From Paragonimus skrjabini miyazakii (lineage: Eukaryota; Platyhelminthes; Trematoda; Plagiorchiida; Troglotrematidae): a stretch of 64,000 nt of DNA. Below the pieces are notes generated by a model that saw nothing but the letters and a program-made list of their open reading frames with translations, made no database searches and was not told where the DNA came from. The stretch is taken from positions 53,303-117,302 of the forward strand of contig JTDE01001109.1 in assembly GCA_014338405.1 (NCBI GenBank), in the 5' to 3' direction. The first letter of the stretch is position 1. Each line of letters starts with the position of its first letter. The position numbers and the translations under genes were made by a program. Below, piece by piece: positions 23,501 through 34,693 of this stretch.

Positions 23501-25434
23501 TCCTTCGTTAACACTTCTGGATCTAAGTTCAGTCCCGAAGAATAGTTGAATTCTAATGTGGTAATTTTTATGACATTTAGACAGACTACGCCACCGGTTT
23601 ATTGCAACGGATAAAGACGACTGAAAAACTGATTTGCCTGCGCACACACACATGACGAGTGTTTTATGGTATCTAACCCTAAAGTTGGCCCGTATACTGA
23701 AAGCCAGTAGAGCGTTCAGTGTTCTTTGAACAAAATAGTCCGTAAAGAGATCATAGTACGAGAAAAAAGCTTACCAGTTTGTTTTAACTCCGAAACATGT
23801 ATTGACTTAGGACAAATGCACCTAACAGCTACTATGAAAAATGCCTACAGTTTATCCTAGAGAGCCAGTGGTTGAAGACAGATATGGGTTTGAAGCACCG
23901 AAGGCAGTTTTGTCAGTTTGACAAATGACATTACCAAAGGTAAACTTCATTTGAGAACAAGACTTGTTGAGATAATTAGTTATAAGGCAATTTGACGACT
24001 AATAACGAAGCGACCGGACGAAATCAGTAACGGATCGGTTTACAATTCTTACTACCGTTTCTCACATAAGTCAAATAGTGTTGATCGAGAAAGGTAAATC
24101 TCAGTTCGAGTAAGTTTAACGTAGGCAATCGATATCAGGTTACATAGTTCTAAGTGATGGTAAAAGCCATTATTTGAGAACGTACAATTTTGATTCAATA
24201 TTTTCAAGCAAAGTGCGTGCGAGATGACCACATTATCAAGCTGGACAATGATCTTGCAGATTTGGTTAATACAGTCAAATTCATTGTGTGACACTACAAC
24301 GTAAGCAGACAGATATAGAAGTAAATTTGATAAGTTCTCAGAAAATCGAAATAGTGGACTATGTACCGTTTGAATGTAACAGACACTACTCTTGAATGTT
24401 GTACTGTCTCACTGTGCGATTCATACTCGAATGTTACATCACTCACTAATCCGCCTACACACTGTCTCCGTTCATTATCCGTCTAACTTTTGTTCATCTG
24501 TCCACTGATTTTTTTTTCAATTAAACAGTCGTCATGTGTCACGCAAGTTTCCAGACGTTAGGAATGAGTACTGTATGGACAGGCTGCATATTTGTGATCA
24601 AACACTTTCTGTTTTATTCACAAGCTGTCACGTGATTGAAAAGAATTGGCAACGAGGTGAACAAGTATACTCGCTCTTTCGTACTGTTTTTACTTTCGTT
24701 TGCCACCTTCAGGATTTACGGTTGTCACCAAACATCAAGCAAGAAATTCACACATGTCTACTATGTGAAAAATGAACGAACACTGATGTTGTTAAAGGTC
24801 ACCTACCTACGGTGAGTGTAAGTATGTGGAACAAAGGAAAGCACAGATAGACCAGAGGGGAAACGTTAATGAGTATTCGAAAGCCGAGTTTCCAACTAGG
24901 GAGCGTGCTATACTTGCTTGCACGTGACAGGCCAAGTTAATTGTAGGTTAGCCACACGGTCGTATGGGCAAAAACCTGGACAGCAGTCCTGATACTGGGG
25001 CCTCAAATCCACTAGTCTGTGGTTGGTAGGCAAGCCAGTTGTGAACGTGATCCGTGTTATTGCGCATTTTAATTTGTCTGGACGTGTACAAGTGTGTTGG
25101 CTTCACGACTGCATGCGGGTTGTTACGGTCTGATAGGAAGCTTACAGGCTTACACCTGTACCTGCCATAAGGGTGACCACCCAACCTGTGTGTATGAACT
25201 ATGGTGCTTTGTTTCACACAGTTTACTACTATTATTATGGTTAAGTCTGAATACTGCGAAACTTGTAATTATTCATCAGGCACAATATATAACTTGATGT
25301 TTGATCCGCGTCATTCTTGAAGATGGAACTTATTTTTCAAGGTCGCTTTGAACAATATTATAGAGCAGGAGAAAGAGAAGGGTTTTTTTGGGTTCGGCGA
25401 CTCCGATAATCATGAGTCACTGTGGGCTTGATAA
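23501..25434. other. Non-coding stretch
   Basis: No exon or transposon domain was recognised. The GC-richer patch at 24930-25210 has a minus-strand open frame without known motifs and may be an unrecognised repeat. Confidence 0.4.
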
Positions 25435-25595
25435 TTATGACTCATGTAGTAGTGATAAGCGGTTTGGCAGATTTGATAAGTTAGAAGGGACCCAACTGCG
25501 AAAAATCTGGACTTCGGCTGGATTCGAACCAGTGACAGAAACAACATGCCCAAACGCGGTAAATGCTCTACCAGCTGATCTACGAAGCCACGCCG
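25435..25595 (-). mobile_element. tRNA-headed SINE, copy 2
   Basis: This second copy has its tRNA-like head at 25589-25510: acceptor stem GGCTTCG with CGAAGTC (one G-T pair), an A box, and a perfect B box at 25520-25530. The body matches copy 1, for example the shared GGTTTGGCAGATTT tract on the plus strand. The head has diverged in the anticodon-side segment and in the D arm (TAGATCAGC). Confidence 0.8.
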
Positions 25596-25639
25596 AAGGC
25601 TCAGAAATGTCACATTTGGATCTAATTACCCACCCAGCC

Positions 25640-25785
25640 AACCGTCACATGGAATCCACCAAATGATCCAGCTGATTGACTGCCCAAACAGGATTTCTCG
25701 ATCAGTTCACGCTGGAATCCACCAACGCCATCGATGATCATTGTATTACTGATAAGTAGTTTGATATACTTTATAATTTAGACCC
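25640..25785 (-). mobile_element. tRNA-SINE tail and companion sequence, fragment
   Basis: The end of this segment repeats the SINE tail (ACTGATAAGTAGTTTG on the plus strand). The beginning resembles the piece at 20129-20205. No second tRNA head was seen in it, so it is a truncated or rearranged copy. Confidence 0.5.
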
Positions 25786-28201
25786 TCAGAATCTGCTTCA
25801 ACCTTCCGTGCTCAAGTCGCTCACTATGTTTGAGGGATCTAAACACAACTGAAATCGGATGTTGTGTGCGTACAGTGGAGCGTACACATTAAAAAACTGG
25901 GAACAAAACGTATGTCATTATTGTCCTGTGAAGTTTTGGGCAGATCAAAAGTCCAACTATACAGCATGACCAATAAACTAAACCCATTCTATGCCATCAA
26001 ATCAACGAACTACGATAAAGCCTAAACTGGGTCCTCAGAAAGAAAAGTAAACCCAAACAACTAAAAAAACCCCGGGCTGTAAGTAAAACGAGTGTTTTGC
26101 ATGGAAGTATTTCGCGACGATACTTGAGCACTATATCATAAAAACAATGTTGTCAAAAATGTAACAATCGATGTTTGTGTTTGCCCTTTAAATGTGATAA
26201 AACTTTTGAACATCTATTTAAACGATACCTTTTAGCTAGATTTAAAAAGTTGGTAAATATTTAACCTACGAAGACCTGATCAAGGTAAACCGATATCGGT
26301 GTAAGAGAAACGGAAGACCTCATTAACTCTAGAGCTCAGTTAGCCTGACGCTTCCCAGTGATATAGTTTCGTTGGTGGTAAAGTGTACAAGAGGGTATCA
26401 GACAAACAAAGAAAAAACTGTTGATTACCTACTTTGATGTGGAATCCCGAAATTCTTCCAAAGGATTTGGAGGGTAGAAATTCACGCGGAGACTAAGTAG
26501 TTCATGTTTGTTATCTGTATACAAAACAATTGATTACACAAAACCGATTTAACAGAAGGTTTTCGACCATATATATATATATATATGTCACAGTTATTTT
26601 AGCAACCCAAAACGAGAGTAAAAAGTAACATGACGAACTATTGATCACGGATCAATAGTTCACTTTAAATAACATTCGTAACAATATAGGAAAAGTATAT
26701 TGGAATGATCAAGTGGACTATATTCGCTCAAACCTGTGTTCTGTAACTTATTTTTATGCATGATAGCCCCCACCAAAACGTATACACTGTATAAGTGGTG
26801 TTGATAAGTTGTAACTCGAATGTGAATTGCTAATTTTCACTAAGTTAGCTAGTCTAGAACGAGAACCATTTACAACTAACATCAATACCTATTTCAGTTG
26901 CGATCTACGTCATTCTGATGAACATGAAATCCGAGCCAAATTCGGTTTGGCACAACAAAGTTGTTTTTTCGGTTTGTGTTGTATTTTTATGAGTGTGGGC
27001 GTCTGACGGTTACAATCGCGATAATCGACAACAGTGAATATGGATGCCGCCTTTTCGGTGAATAACTAGAGCAGGTCAACTTTCTTGTGAATAAACACTC
27101 ATATCTTTCCCCCTTTTTCTAGGAGGAGAAAGAGACAACCTTTAAAGTAATTACAGCGATAAAAGAAACGATAGGTTGATAATAAACGATATTAATGGCT
27201 GTTTTGATTTCGAGGTAAGTAAAACGACTTTGAGCTGACAAATTGTTATACGAGGCATGTAGCATGGCGGGGTAAGCTGCCAGATGGATGCACGTGGGAA
27301 AGCTGACCACCTAGTGGGGCAGAGAGCGGTGGTATTTATCACGGTGTTCCAAAGCTTTATTGATAAATCTGCATTGTCTTATTGTGTGACACACAAACGT
27401 CAGTCGTGGATCCGACTTAGTGAAATTAACTGAACAGGGTATATGTACAAATTTCTGGGATAATCATTTGCCCAATAGAGGGAAAACCACTGGCGGACAA
27501 ATGCAGGCGGCCAACGCAGAACGCCTGTCGTTCTAAACCTGTCAGCAACAAAGACTCAATGGCTGCGTGGAGACTGCTTAAAGTGGATTATTTTCTGGCA
27601 GTAAATCTGTGCTGCTTGACTTCAATCGAGTGTCTGGTGAGCAGAAGCACAGATGAATAAGGCTGAACCATGGCTTGAAGCTGAAGCATAACCACACGAT
27701 TAAAAGTATCCCGAATGAGCCTAACCAGGCGGTGTAGCCTTGGTTTAACAGCCCGGCACAAACTGAAATAGAAAATCGTTGAACGTTTTGATAAACACAA
27801 AGAGACGCGGTGCGTTCCCTATGACCTTAACGGGACCGGTCCGATGCCAGCGTTTGTGCAAATTTAAGAGAAACCCTTAAAAAAAAAACAAAGAATAAGT
27901 CTACCGGCGAACGGACGATAGGATTGCAATCGTGCGAAAACATTTCATGAATTCAGCGGTAGTCATTCACCACAAACACACAACTAGGGTTCACCAATAC
28001 AGTCAGCGTACTAAAGAATCGGCAAAAAGGAATACCAAGGAGGATAAGAAAAGAACTCAGCCGTACTTGTTAAGAGTGTCGAAACGTGTGTGGGATTGCT
28101 CCAAATCAGGCTAAAATAAAATATTGATGCTGTAGAGGTCCGTTTTCAGTGTTTGATGATCGGGCCAAATATAACACAATTACACGGGTCAATCCCGTGC
28201 C
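25786..28201. other. Non-coding stretch
   Basis: No gene was recognised. It contains an (AT)9 microsatellite at 26569-26586 and an A8 run near 27880. Confidence 0.45.
26569..26586. repeat. (AT)9 microsatellite
   Basis: Nine uninterrupted AT units. Confidence 0.95.
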
Positions 28202-28543
28202 AAAGAAGGTACACTAATGAATCGAATGGTTCGTTATCACTGTTAAAAGGATCAAGTCATTTTGCGGTTTAGTTACCGAACACCCAACAGTCGACTGATC
28301 AAAATAAGGCTGGTTACTAAAATAGCGAACATGATTGCATAATTTGTTCAGTCCGGACGTGGACACGGGGCCACAGGAGATATAGCGTTTTGATGGAACA
28401 TTTTTGAGTACATAGGTAAGAACAGAGTAGGTAAATGATTATGGGCTGTGAGATTGCCAACAAGCAACCTTAGACCTGTTTTGATTGAAGAGGCACGAAC
28501 TCGACAGACAGGACGAAATGAGTCTGCGAGATTGACTGAATGG
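28202..28543 (-). repeat. Inverted tail copy of the Penelope-like element
   Basis: This segment of 342 bases is a near-exact reverse complement of 29349-29690, with only scattered differences. Read on the minus strand it encodes the C-terminal end of the Penelope protein (SFRPVCRVRASSIKTGLRLL) plus the 3' untranslated tail. It abuts the main copy directly at 28544. A severely 5'-truncated inverted partner upstream of the main copy is a known arrangement of Penelope-like elements. Confidence 0.88.
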
Positions 28544-29118
28544 TTGCGCAACGACCGATTCTCGATAGAAGAATTAAGACAGCTGCTACACCGTTACAAA
28601 ACTAACCTTCACTTTCAACACTGCTGTAGTTTATATCGAGAAAGGACGGAGTAGCAATCGGGTTACCATTAGGGCCATCATTATGCGCATCAACGTAAAT
28701 TAACTCATTCACTTTTTATAAACAATACGTAGATAATATTGCATATGTAGTGGACGAACTAACAAACCCTAGTGGAATATTGTGGCAGTTTAACGCAGCT
28801 CATAAGAGTATCGGTTTCGTCGTGGATCCTGAATCACTCGAAGGACCATATAAAAGAAGTACACCGTAAGTTAACCTGGGCGGAATAATATACAATATTT
28901 TTAACAGTTTCATTAAGACAGGAAATTAACCTCATCAGATGTCTAGTCGATAGAGCTATGAAAATGTGTTTGAATGTGATTTCAGAGAGGAAATGGTCAT
29001 TCATATTTAACGCACAAGTTGAAAACGGCTATCCAGGACAGTTTGTTCACAGGTGTTGAGGTATTCTATCGAGTATTGAAATGATCGCGCCTTCGATATG
29101 TTCATTTGATACATTATT

Positions 29119-29544
29119 TTGCAGCCAAACTACGCGTCCTGTACCAATTTTGCGTCTTCATTTGAAAGCCACATTGCCCGTTCGTGCTGCCTTTTACTAT
29201 GTATACCATTCCGTTCGTTTCTGTTGGACTTGAACCGCACGCTACAGCGATTATGTGAAAGAATTCAGCAACATAATCTGGTATGGCTAGCCCATGACTC
29301 GGCAAAGTCCTACGCGTCTTCGACCACTGCGCACTTAGTGGAGTCTTACCGTTCAGTCAATCTCACAGACTCATTTCGTCCTGTCTGTCGAGTTCGTGCC
29401 TCTTCAATCAAAACAGGTCTAAGGTTGCTTGTTGGCAATCTCACAGTCCATAATCATTTACCTACTCTGTTCTTACCTATGTACTCAAAAATGTTCCATC
29501 AAAACGCTATATCTCCTGTGGCCCCGTGTCCACGTCCGGACTGA
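29119..29544 (+). pseudogene. Penelope GIY-YIG nuclease and C terminus
   Basis: This 141-codon open frame ends in the tract LTDSFRPVCRVRASSIKTGLR that is repeated in the inverted arm. Its middle (LCERIQQHNLVWLAH) lines up with the GIY-YIG helix of the second Penelope copy (LPKRTKEHHLAWF). The beginning of the nuclease domain is in another frame. In the family the nuclease nicks the target. Confidence 0.75.
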
Positions 29545-29690
29545 ACAAATTATGCAATCATGTTCGCTATTTTAGTAACCAGCCTTATTTTGATCAGTCG
29601 ACTGTTGGGTGTTCAGTAACTAAACCGCAAAATGACTTGATCCTTTTAACAGTGATAACGAACCATTCGATTCATTAGTGTACCTTCTTT
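29349..29690 (+). repeat. Right arm of the inverted repeat
   Basis: This is the reverse complement of 28202-28543, with a spacer of about 805 bases between the arms. Confidence 0.9.
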
Positions 29691-31382
29691 TGCACGAAGT
29701 TCTGAAAACCGGTTTGTTCATTACACGTTCTTCTTATGGCTAAACCGGTTACATGTGTACAGCTGTAGAGGTTCTCCAGAAATTTTAAACTAGGAACAAT
29801 TTTCACGTATGCGCATTAACCCCAGCGAGTTCAGATATCAGATATTGAATTACGTAAGTGTCATAAGAGTTCTTCTTTTGCTCAAAGTGATACTGAACAC
29901 AATTGGGCAACGGAATTATATAATACGGTGGCTGTTCCTGTACAATACATTGCAGTGTGATTAAAAATCTACACATGTTTGTGCTGACCATATGTGGACA
30001 TCCAGGAAACGTGACGTTGTGAGTTTCCACATGGCAAGAATAGTTGAATATTATATTTTTTTAAACGCCCTGAAACATTCGAGCTCATTTTCTCTAGTAA
30101 TTTGCTGCAACCTCTTTGAGATTATCATATCCACGATGAGCTAATATCTGACGATTATTATCATCGGTTCTAACATTCTGACTCTGTAACAGTAGAGTTG
30201 CTGATGTAGTTTTGCTTTACTTTCTATTGTGTAGCATTATTGTGTATGTGTGTGCAAGGTGGATATACTGGCGAGCAAACCAATGTAGCTGGGATGAAAA
30301 TAGCGTTCAAATTATAGTCGTTCACATGACCCCCTCATCTCAATCGATCATTGTACGTCTTATGTGCTGATCAGAGATTGAGCAGTGTACGTATCCAACC
30401 TTTGTAGCACGCAAATATAATCTACATCATGTACAGTTGTAATTTTATTCATTACCACTTTGGTTTGCAACAGTTGAAGTCTGTCATATGTGACCCCTTG
30501 TTGAGTACGGTGGATAAACACCTTCGGCACTCTGTTGTATCTGTCCAACATGCAACTGGCTACACCCAAATTTGGAGAGAGTGAAAAGTGTTTCAAAACA
30601 GACTCAGGTCTGTACGTCATAACATAAGAAACATTACATAAATTTGGAGTTGGAAAACGGCCAAACGATAATCAGTCCGTTGTACTGGTTTAAAAGATCC
30701 CTAACGTTGTAACTGGTTCAGTTCGTCTAACGCAGCTTTTGAGTTGGAAGCGAAAGGTCACGAATAAACGTGTGTACCACTTGTATACAATTTTATAATG
30801 AATCATCAACTTCACGATAAGATTGCCATAACCAAGTGATGTTTTTGGTCCATTTAGATTTTAGTGAAGCTTGGGCTGCTAGCCTGACCATCTATCGAAC
30901 TTTGAAAAGGGACCACAGGTCAGTTTTCCATTAGCGTTTCCATGGTAGTCGCGGTCAGAATGACGAACAGCAAAGTACTTAAAGGAAACAATTTACAACA
31001 AAGGAAGCTTGATCGAAATGAAAAGGTCGCAAAAAGCATGCACAACAGACTAGTTTGCTGGTTATGTTAATCATGTTTGTTACCTAAATTGGTGTAGGCC
31101 TTGGCGTATAGGATTTAAGGTACACAACACTCTACGTCAACTGCCACGTGGTAGATTAGGTCACATATTGAGTGACAACTGTCATACATTGAAACATTAT
31201 GAAAAATCTCAAGCCTGGCGGAATGTGAACACGTGAACAATCGAAAGACCCTGACGTTGTGACTAACACCAATGTTTGATGTGACGAACTTTGCTGACAC
31301 TTAGAATGTACGTCAGCGCATGTGAGAAGTGGATCAGTCGATATCGAAACCCAGCTGTGGATTCTAAAAATATTGAACACAA
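29691..31382. other. Non-coding stretch
   Basis: A minus-strand frame at 30360-30620 follows an acceptor-like sequence, but I could not place a matching donor or a domain, so no exon is called. Confidence 0.4.
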
Positions 31383-31687
31383 GTTGAACATCACTCATAT
31401 TTGATCGCAGATGTCGCATCCTCATAGACTTTCCAACCAGCCCCTTTCGGGAAAGCACTAGACCCCAGTTTCGCTCACATTAGAGCTCGTCAGTAGTGCA
31501 TATCCTTGCCACGACCGGGATTAGAACTCCGGCCACGCTGTCATAAGGCAACCGTGTTGACCACTGTGCCATTGACCTCACATTAGGTATGACCGAATTA
31601 TCATATCTGAACGCTCAATCACTTTTGCTTGGGAGTATTGATCAGGTTGCCCGATCGTCTCGAAAGGAGACACAGTTACTGTCTGTG
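31383..31687 (-). mobile_element. Hammerhead-SINE, copy d
   Basis: This minus-strand copy has an A box at 31561-31571 (TGGCACAGTGG), a B box at 31518-31528 (AGTTCTAATCC), an intact hammerhead at 31455-31499, and the common 3' tail ending at about 31383. It is followed after about 110 bases by the oppositely oriented copy e, forming a head-to-head pair. Confidence 0.86.
31455..31499 (-). ncRNA. Type I hammerhead ribozyme (SINE copy d)
   Basis: Read on the minus strand, stem I GCACTA is followed by CTGACGA, stem II GCTC-TAATGT-GAGC, GAAA, a two-pair stem III (AC/GT) closed by TGGG, the cleavage triplet GTC, and stem I return TAGTGC, perfectly complementary to GCACTA. All invariant core bases (CUGANGA, GAAA, NUH) are present. 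Predicted cleavage falls between plus-strand positions 31461 and 31460. A very short stem III is known for hammerheads in animal retroelements, which often act as dimers. Confidence 0.88.
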
Positions 31688-31797
31688 ACCAGCAGGGGCC
31701 AACGTCAGGCAAGAATATAGAGTCAACAATTAAAATCATAAACATTAACGCCGTACTGATTGAGTAGATCTAGTCGTTAATTGATTGATTGATTGGT

Positions 31798-32043
31798 TGG
31801 TTGAGCGTTCAAATATGATCATTCGGTCATACTTAATGTGAGGTCAATGGCACAGTGGTCAACACGGTTGATTCATAAAAGCGTGGTCGGAGGTCTAGTC
31901 CAGGCAATGGCGATTATATGCATTACTGATGAGTACTAATGTGAGCGAAACTGGGGTCTAGTGCTTTTCCGAAAGGGGCTGGCTGGAAAGTCTATGGGAA
32001 GGCAAAATCTGCGATCAACTGCGAGTGATGTTTAACTTGAAAT
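31798..32043 (+). mobile_element. Hammerhead-SINE, copy e (5' shortened)
   Basis: This plus-strand copy starts at the GGTTGAGCGTTC tract, so the first 70-80 bases of the family are missing. It has an A box (TGGCACAGTGG), a B-box region, a hammerhead at 31920-31964, and the standard tail. Together with copy d it makes an imperfect inverted repeat with arms of about 245 bases. Confidence 0.84.
31920..31964 (+). ncRNA. Type I hammerhead ribozyme (SINE copy e)
   Basis: Stem I GCATTA pairs with TAGTGC through one G-T wobble. The CTGATGA and GAAA boxes and the GTC cleavage triplet are intact. Stem II (GTAC against GAGC) has one wobble and one mismatch, so folding may be weaker than in copies d and h. 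Predicted cleavage is after 31958. Confidence 0.78.
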
Positions 32044-32662
32044 TAACCAACACCCTGACTACACATCAGAAATATAGACTAGTCAAGTACTAAACTAAGG
32101 CTGCACCCTGGTAACACGAAGATAATGGAGTATATCAGAAGCTTAAAGGCCCGTTCAATAATCCAGCTTTATAAACAAACTGCAACCATGCACGAGCAGC
32201 TGAGAGTTATGTGCAGATAAAATGGCATTACGACTTCTATCATTACACTTCGTTAATCATTCTTATTTCATACATGGCACGGTAGGAAAGCAAAATCTTT
32301 GACATTACTGTATACTACGCTGTTAAAATTTGTGAAATCAACAGCCACAGGTTAAATGTGTAACCAATTCTTTAGGGTGGAAGGCAAACGTCACCTTCCA
32401 TCCCCAAACTACAGGTGGTTATTTCTAGTTATTCCTAACAATAAATTCGATAAACACTTAGATGGGTCGAGTTGCTTAGATCCATCCCAAATAGAAGTTG
32501 GTTAGATTTGTGCAGTCCAATAAAACTATCTCCAAGAGTTCATTACCAATGACAGCAACACAGCAGTGGATGAGGCCAATACCTGGTATTCATATAATCG
32601 TGGGAAAAAGAACTAGTTTCAGTATACAAATTGAAGAGAGGAAGGTGTGGGAGGCAACATAC
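32044..32662. other. Non-coding, probably downstream intron of the 32.6-34.7 kb gene
   Basis: The next exon of the minus-strand gene was not found. No other feature is seen. Confidence 0.4.
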
Positions 32663-32741
32663 TGAACCCAGACATTCAACATCACGGTGTTCACACTCTG
32701 TAGACAAGCAGTCAAACTATAAATAACAGGAGGATGATTTA
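32663..32741 (-). CDS. Unrecognised gene, exon D (partial gene)
   Basis: The acceptor is a pyrimidine-rich tract ending TTTCTTCAG just above 32741 and the donor is GTATGT just below 32663. The exon of 79 bases takes up the frame of exon C (two bases complete a codon) and leaves in phase 2. It encodes about 26 residues including NHPPVIYSLTACLQ. The frame would remain open past the donor to about 32590, so a retained 3' end is an alternative. Confidence 0.5.
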
Positions 32742-33336
32742 CTGAAGAAACCGTCATCAAAACCACACACACAAATCTAAGATTCATGATACTGAACCCA
32801 GCCAACCACTGTCTTTTTAAAATCTCCAAATAACAGCTTCTATGAGTCACGACGGCCTCCAGCAATGAGGGGAGCCAAATATACCGTCGTTAAAACGTTG
32901 GTAACTAGCTTTACTTCCCTATACCGAGTCATGATTTGTACACCTCACTACTTATAACATTCGGCAGTGACGTTTACAGATTGTTTTCGGTACGACAGAC
33001 TATTATTTGGTAACTTCACTACTCAACCAAATCACATTAAATTCGCTTCGTAAGTCATTCTGTCGAAGATACATGTGCTGACTCAGCTCCAGCGGGAGGC
33101 AGTCGGAAAATGGTTGGACGATTTCGTGACGGTCAGTTCGTAAATGGCCATCCAATGGATACACCTTGGGTTTACTTAAATAAAAATGTACTCGGTGATA
33201 ATGTACTGATCAGTTAGCGGTAACGAGAAAGACAGCCCTTAACAGATTCCCTTTCGCGGGCCAAGTAATTCAGTATTTTCAAAATGAGGTGTGTTGTACG
33301 AACTGTTAAAGATGATAACAAAAAACTAAAACTCAC

Positions 33337-33528
33337 CTTTAATCTGCTTGTATACTTTTTTGTCCAAATCTAGCCATTGCTGAAGAAAACGCAACAAAGT
33401 AGAGAAAGCAGTGATACATTTGACCTTTTGCATGCAATGTAGGGAAGTGATAGTTGCAATGAAATATTGTATCATGAAACGTGGCTGATATTTTTTTTGA
33501 TTAGGTGCACCGGGTAAATTATCCCTTA
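33337..33528 (-). CDS. Unrecognised gene, exon C
   Basis: This is the best-defined exon of the gene. The donor GTGAGT lies directly after AAAG at 33337. Upstream there are two nearby AG acceptors (after TTTTAG and after CAAAG). The second puts the exon in frame with exon B. The product, about 64 residues, includes NLPGAPNQKKYQP, then YFIATITSLHCMQKVK, then LLRFLQQWLDLDKKVYKQ. It looks helical with alternating hydrophobic positions. I do not recognise the family. A HEAT-like or other alpha-solenoid is one possibility, but that is a guess. Confidence 0.62.
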
Positions 33529-33799
33529 CTTTGCTAAAATACTGCTCATGAGACACACTACGATCGTTAGAGCCGTCATTAGCTCAGTGAGTTGCGAACG
33601 GCCGGATTTCTGACGAACTGAAGACTGCCGGCATCACAGCAAAAGGCATACAAAAAATCGGACTCTTAATATGCTTAACGCGGCGCGAAGTGCCTTCAAA
33701 GGGTTGATTTTTAAACGCAGTAGGAAGTAACTTGAATGTATTGATTCCCACCAGTTTGCTTACCGCTATTCACTAGCGAATATAAATGGGTTTACCTAC

Positions 33800-33862
33800 C
33801 AGGTTCATTCCATCCAGTCATCCCTAGGTAGGAAATGTCGCGCAGCTCGCATGTCTGCTGGA
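33800..33862 (-). CDS. Unrecognised gene, exon B
   Basis: This short exon of 63 bases lies between an AACTAG acceptor and a GTAGGT donor. It has one open frame, in phase with the exons on both sides (phase 1 in, phase 1 out). It encodes about 21 residues including CELRDISYLGMTGWNEP. The phase agreement with both neighbours is the main support. Confidence 0.55.
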
Positions 33863-34472
33863 CTAGTTGTGTTTTAGCCGTGTTAACAGAACAAGCATTT
33901 ATGAGTACGAGGTAGAACCATACCTGAGTAGTTTTCCTTATGATTATTCCGTTGCTTGTATTCCGTTCGTTCACTGTGATAGTAAAACATCATCTCTACC
34001 TACTACGGACCTGAGGGTTTTACATGGTACTACTTTGATGACATTCACTCCCAAGTTACTTCACCTCACTCTCTGCTTCCCAAAACATCCTTAGTCTCAA
34101 ATATGACGACAATGTTGTTATTTTGGATGATTTGGTCGAGAATATCATCCGATATTGTTATGTTACTTGTCCACTAAATGTCTAAGAATAACAGACCATA
34201 TCTTGTTGACGATATTGCCATATATCTCACTATTATATCGTTAAATATTTGAAGGTTGCACGGACTTATAACTTAACTTCATCGCTTCATGTGGTTGTCC
34301 CTTTGCTGAAATCAGTAAAACACTCACCTTTGTTTGATGATTGAAGTATTTTCTAGCCCATCTAATCTTATCCACCGTGTCAGCAATATTTGTTCACCTG
34401 GCTACTGATTGTATTGTACTATTGGAAACATTTTAACAGTAGTTGCCCCCTAGTTAAAGCACTTTTTTTAAC

Positions 34473-34693
34473 CTTGAGAGAAATCTAACGCGAATTTTAT
34501 CGAAGATTCTGGTGGGCGGCACTTTAATATCTGTCTAAGCTGGGTTGCTAAAATTGATTTCGAACGATCCTTGCAAGCATTCCTCTCTAAAAGCAGGTCC
34601 ACTTCTTCCTCTAAATCCTCAAATGAATCGATATAACTTTGTACGAGAAAATATATTTCTCTACTTCCTAGTTTCGCGCGTTTCTTCACATAC
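34473..34693 (-). CDS. Unrecognised gene, exon A
   Basis: This minus-strand frame of about 73 codons is bounded by a TTTAG acceptor at 34694-34695 and a weak GTTAAA donor below 34473. It encodes a charged helical segment (SREIYFLVQSYIDSFEDLEE, then VDLLLERNACKDRSK, then LRQILKCRPPESS). It leaves in phase 1, matching exon B. No domain was recognised. An alternative acceptor after GTGAAG would shorten the exon by 10 bases. Upstream exons beyond 34.7 kb were not found. Confidence 0.58.

Larger units (their letters stand above)
28545..29690 (+). mobile_element. Penelope-like element, 5'-truncated
   Basis: The plus strand carries in order: reverse transcriptase around HFQHCCSLY followed, after a frameshift, by KDGVAIGLPLGPS (28640-28680); QYVDNIAYVVDELTNP (28725-28780), where the catalytic YVDD reads YVDN; the linker LVDRAMKMCLNVISERK and ENGYPGQFVHR (about 28945-29055); then the GIY-YIG-side region and C-terminal tail open from 29119 to 29544. 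The closest relative in the window is the protein at 46064-46948, which shares the linker and the tail. Frameshifts, in-frame stops and the Asp-to-Asn change mean it is dead. Its 3' 342 bases form the right arm of an inverted repeat. Confidence 0.86.

Noticed and set aside
26880..26960. A CTGATGA box followed closely by GAAA, suggestive of another hammerhead
   Set aside because: Only four bases separate the boxes, so stem II cannot form, and no complementary stem I was found.
33574..33660. TTAGCTCAGTGAG tract resembling a tRNA A box
   Set aside because: No B box at the right distance and no stems. It lies in the intron between two called exons.
34328..34410. Possible extra exon ending at a strong GTGAGT donor on the minus strand
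   Set aside because: The most protein-like frame has a stop before any acceptor, and the frame that has an acceptor does not fit the phase of the next exon.
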